Source: Thalassomonas sp. RHCl1
Lineage (GTDB): Bacteria; Pseudomonadota; Gammaproteobacteria; Enterobacterales; Alteromonadaceae
Assembly: GCF_947387555.1 (NCBI RefSeq)
Contig: NZ_CANDNZ010000014.1
Location: 91,085 to 155,084, forward strand
DNA: 64,000 nt
Direction of reading: 5' to 3'
The position numbers were made by a program, and so were the translations under genes. Under the pieces are notes generated by a model that searched no databases, was not told the DNA's origin, and was given only the letters and a program-made list of their open reading frames with translations. Below are positions 63,462 to 64,000 of the stretch, in pieces. How positions within the stretch are numbered: the first letter of the stretch is position 1; each line of letters opens with the position of its first letter.

Positions 63462-63746
63462 CTAGTTTTCAGCAGGGCGACCTAAACAAGCCTGTTTAGG
63501 GGTAATAACCACTTCCCCCTGATTGACTACCACATCTACCTTCTGCCCGATAGCAAAACCGGCCTTTCTCAGCCATTTGCCCCTGAGCACAACACAAGGT
63601 TCAAGATTAACAGACATAGTGTTAAGACCTATGCCGCAGTTCTTCACCGGCGACTCGCAAAAAGTTTCCTTGACGGTAAGGTGGCGATGGAGGGGATATT
63701 TTACTTTTGCCGGGGCTGGCTCTGACGTATGATGATATTTAGCCAT
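63462..63746 (-). CDS. SymE-like toxin-family protein
   Basis: The 94-residue product runs from ATG 63746 behind AGGAG. The core VVLRGKWLRKAGFAIGQKVD followed by VVVNQGEVVITP is the SymE/AbrB-like fold. The E. coli SymE toxin acts as an RNA-targeting or nucleoid-associated protein and is held in check by an antisense RNA. An N-terminal extension of about 20 residues with His/Pro is present. No antisense RNA can be proven from one sequence, but an imperfect inverted repeat at 63778-63812 lies upstream. Confidence 0.8.
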   Translation of the reverse strand: MAKYHHTSEPAPAKVKYPLHRHLTVKETFCESPVKNCGIGLNTMSVNLEPCVVLRGKWLRKAGFAIGQKVDVVVNQGEVVITPKQACLGRPAEN

Positions 63747-63777
63747 GACGGACTCCTGTTAAGTTCGTTTTTGGTTA

Positions 63778-63812
63778 GCAACCTCTGTGTGGTAATGACA
63801 CTCAGGGGTTGC
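63778..63812. promoter_or_regulatory. Imperfect inverted repeat upstream of the SymE-like gene
   Basis: GCAACC...CTG.GTGT on the left pairs with ACACTCAG.GGTTGC on the right with bulges, about 30 bases before the gene start (minus strand). It could be an operator or a 5' leader hairpin, or part of an antisense RNA region. Confidence 0.35.
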
Positions 63813-63928
63813 GACTTTGCTTGTTAGCTAATAACAATGAAGTAATGAAAAATATTGAAGTGAGTGCTCTCCTTTATTGGTGGGATAGCACTATTAATAA
63901 AGACTAGATTGCTGGTTAAATCAGGCTA

Positions 63929-64000
63929 TGTTCGCTTTAACTGTTGTTTCCCCAGAGCTAACTTTAACCAATGCGATTCAGAAACTTCCGCAGTTTCAAA
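63929..64000 (+). CDS. Possible start of a further gene, cut by the window edge
   Basis: ATG 63929 opens a frame (MFALTVVSPELTLTNAIQKL...) that runs off the right edge without a stop. The opposite strand is also open over the last 75 bases and ends at TAG 63928. Neither frame has a strong ribosome site or a family I can name. Confidence 0.3.

Noticed and set aside
63926..64000. Minus-strand open frame at the right edge that looked like a transposase end
   Set aside because: Only 24 codons are visible and no inverted repeat or family motif could be confirmed.

Overview
The window reads as chromosomal DNA of a marine gammaproteobacterium of the Alteromonadales/Colwelliaceae type (a Thalassomonas-like organism is my inference). 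The grounds are the mix of FeoAB, spondin-domain, LruC-domain, YHYH, TIGR03032, PEP-CTERM and GlyGly-CTERM proteins, a moderate GC content, and short compact operons. No rRNA, tRNA, CRISPR array or complete insertion sequence was seen.

Layout. 1-5.2 kb: the end of one sensor kinase, two spondin-domain exported proteins, then an OmpR-type regulator and its kinase. 5.3-10.2 kb: a small secreted protein, a large M16 metallopeptidase lipoprotein, a previously unlisted 56-residue cysteine-rich secreted peptide, and an unknown exported protein with a TTG start. 10.6-19.7 kb: a class-V aminotransferase, asparagine synthetase, a Fic protein, three 99-bp tandem repeats, feoAB with a Fur-like box, and a prolyl iminopeptidase. 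19.8-24.8 kb: a YHYH-domain lipoprotein split by an in-frame TAG, a companion secreted protein, a PEP-CTERM protein and a second, badly degraded YHYH fragment.

24.9-38.5 kb: a surface-protein region. It holds a 2165-residue Calx-beta/cadherin-like GlyGly-CTERM protein translationally coupled to a TIGR03032 protein, a subtilase, three tandem tail-collar proteins, a DUF6916-like protein, a GNAT enzyme, a sulfotransferase and an aspartyl/asparaginyl beta-hydroxylase-like enzyme. 38.6-42.9 kb: a Tat-exported NHL-like protein and a two-gene isonitrile biosynthesis operon, in which one gene is a HAD phosphatase + isocyanide synthase + Fe/2OG oxygenase fusion and the other a second isocyanide synthase.

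43.6-49 kb: small exported and hypothetical proteins, a PKD/beta-helix/LamG exported protein, a DUF962 protein, and a coupled GNAT-GFA pair. 49.2-54.6 kb: a three-gene candidate pore-forming toxin locus, with two XaxA/HBL-like alpha-helical proteins flanking a 790-residue secreted helical protein. 55-64 kb: a LysR regulator, a LruC-domain protein with a lipoprotein, a frameshifted PaaI-type thioesterase, an SbnA-like PLP enzyme, a family-9 glycosyltransferase preceded by a short leader ORF, and a remnant type VI secretion module (intact Tai4-like immunity gene, truncated Tae4-like amidase) next to a SymE-like toxin.

The strongest candidates for undescribed biology are the HAD-ICS-TauD fusion operon and the three-gene toxin locus. 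All family names come from motif recognition by eye; no database search was run.
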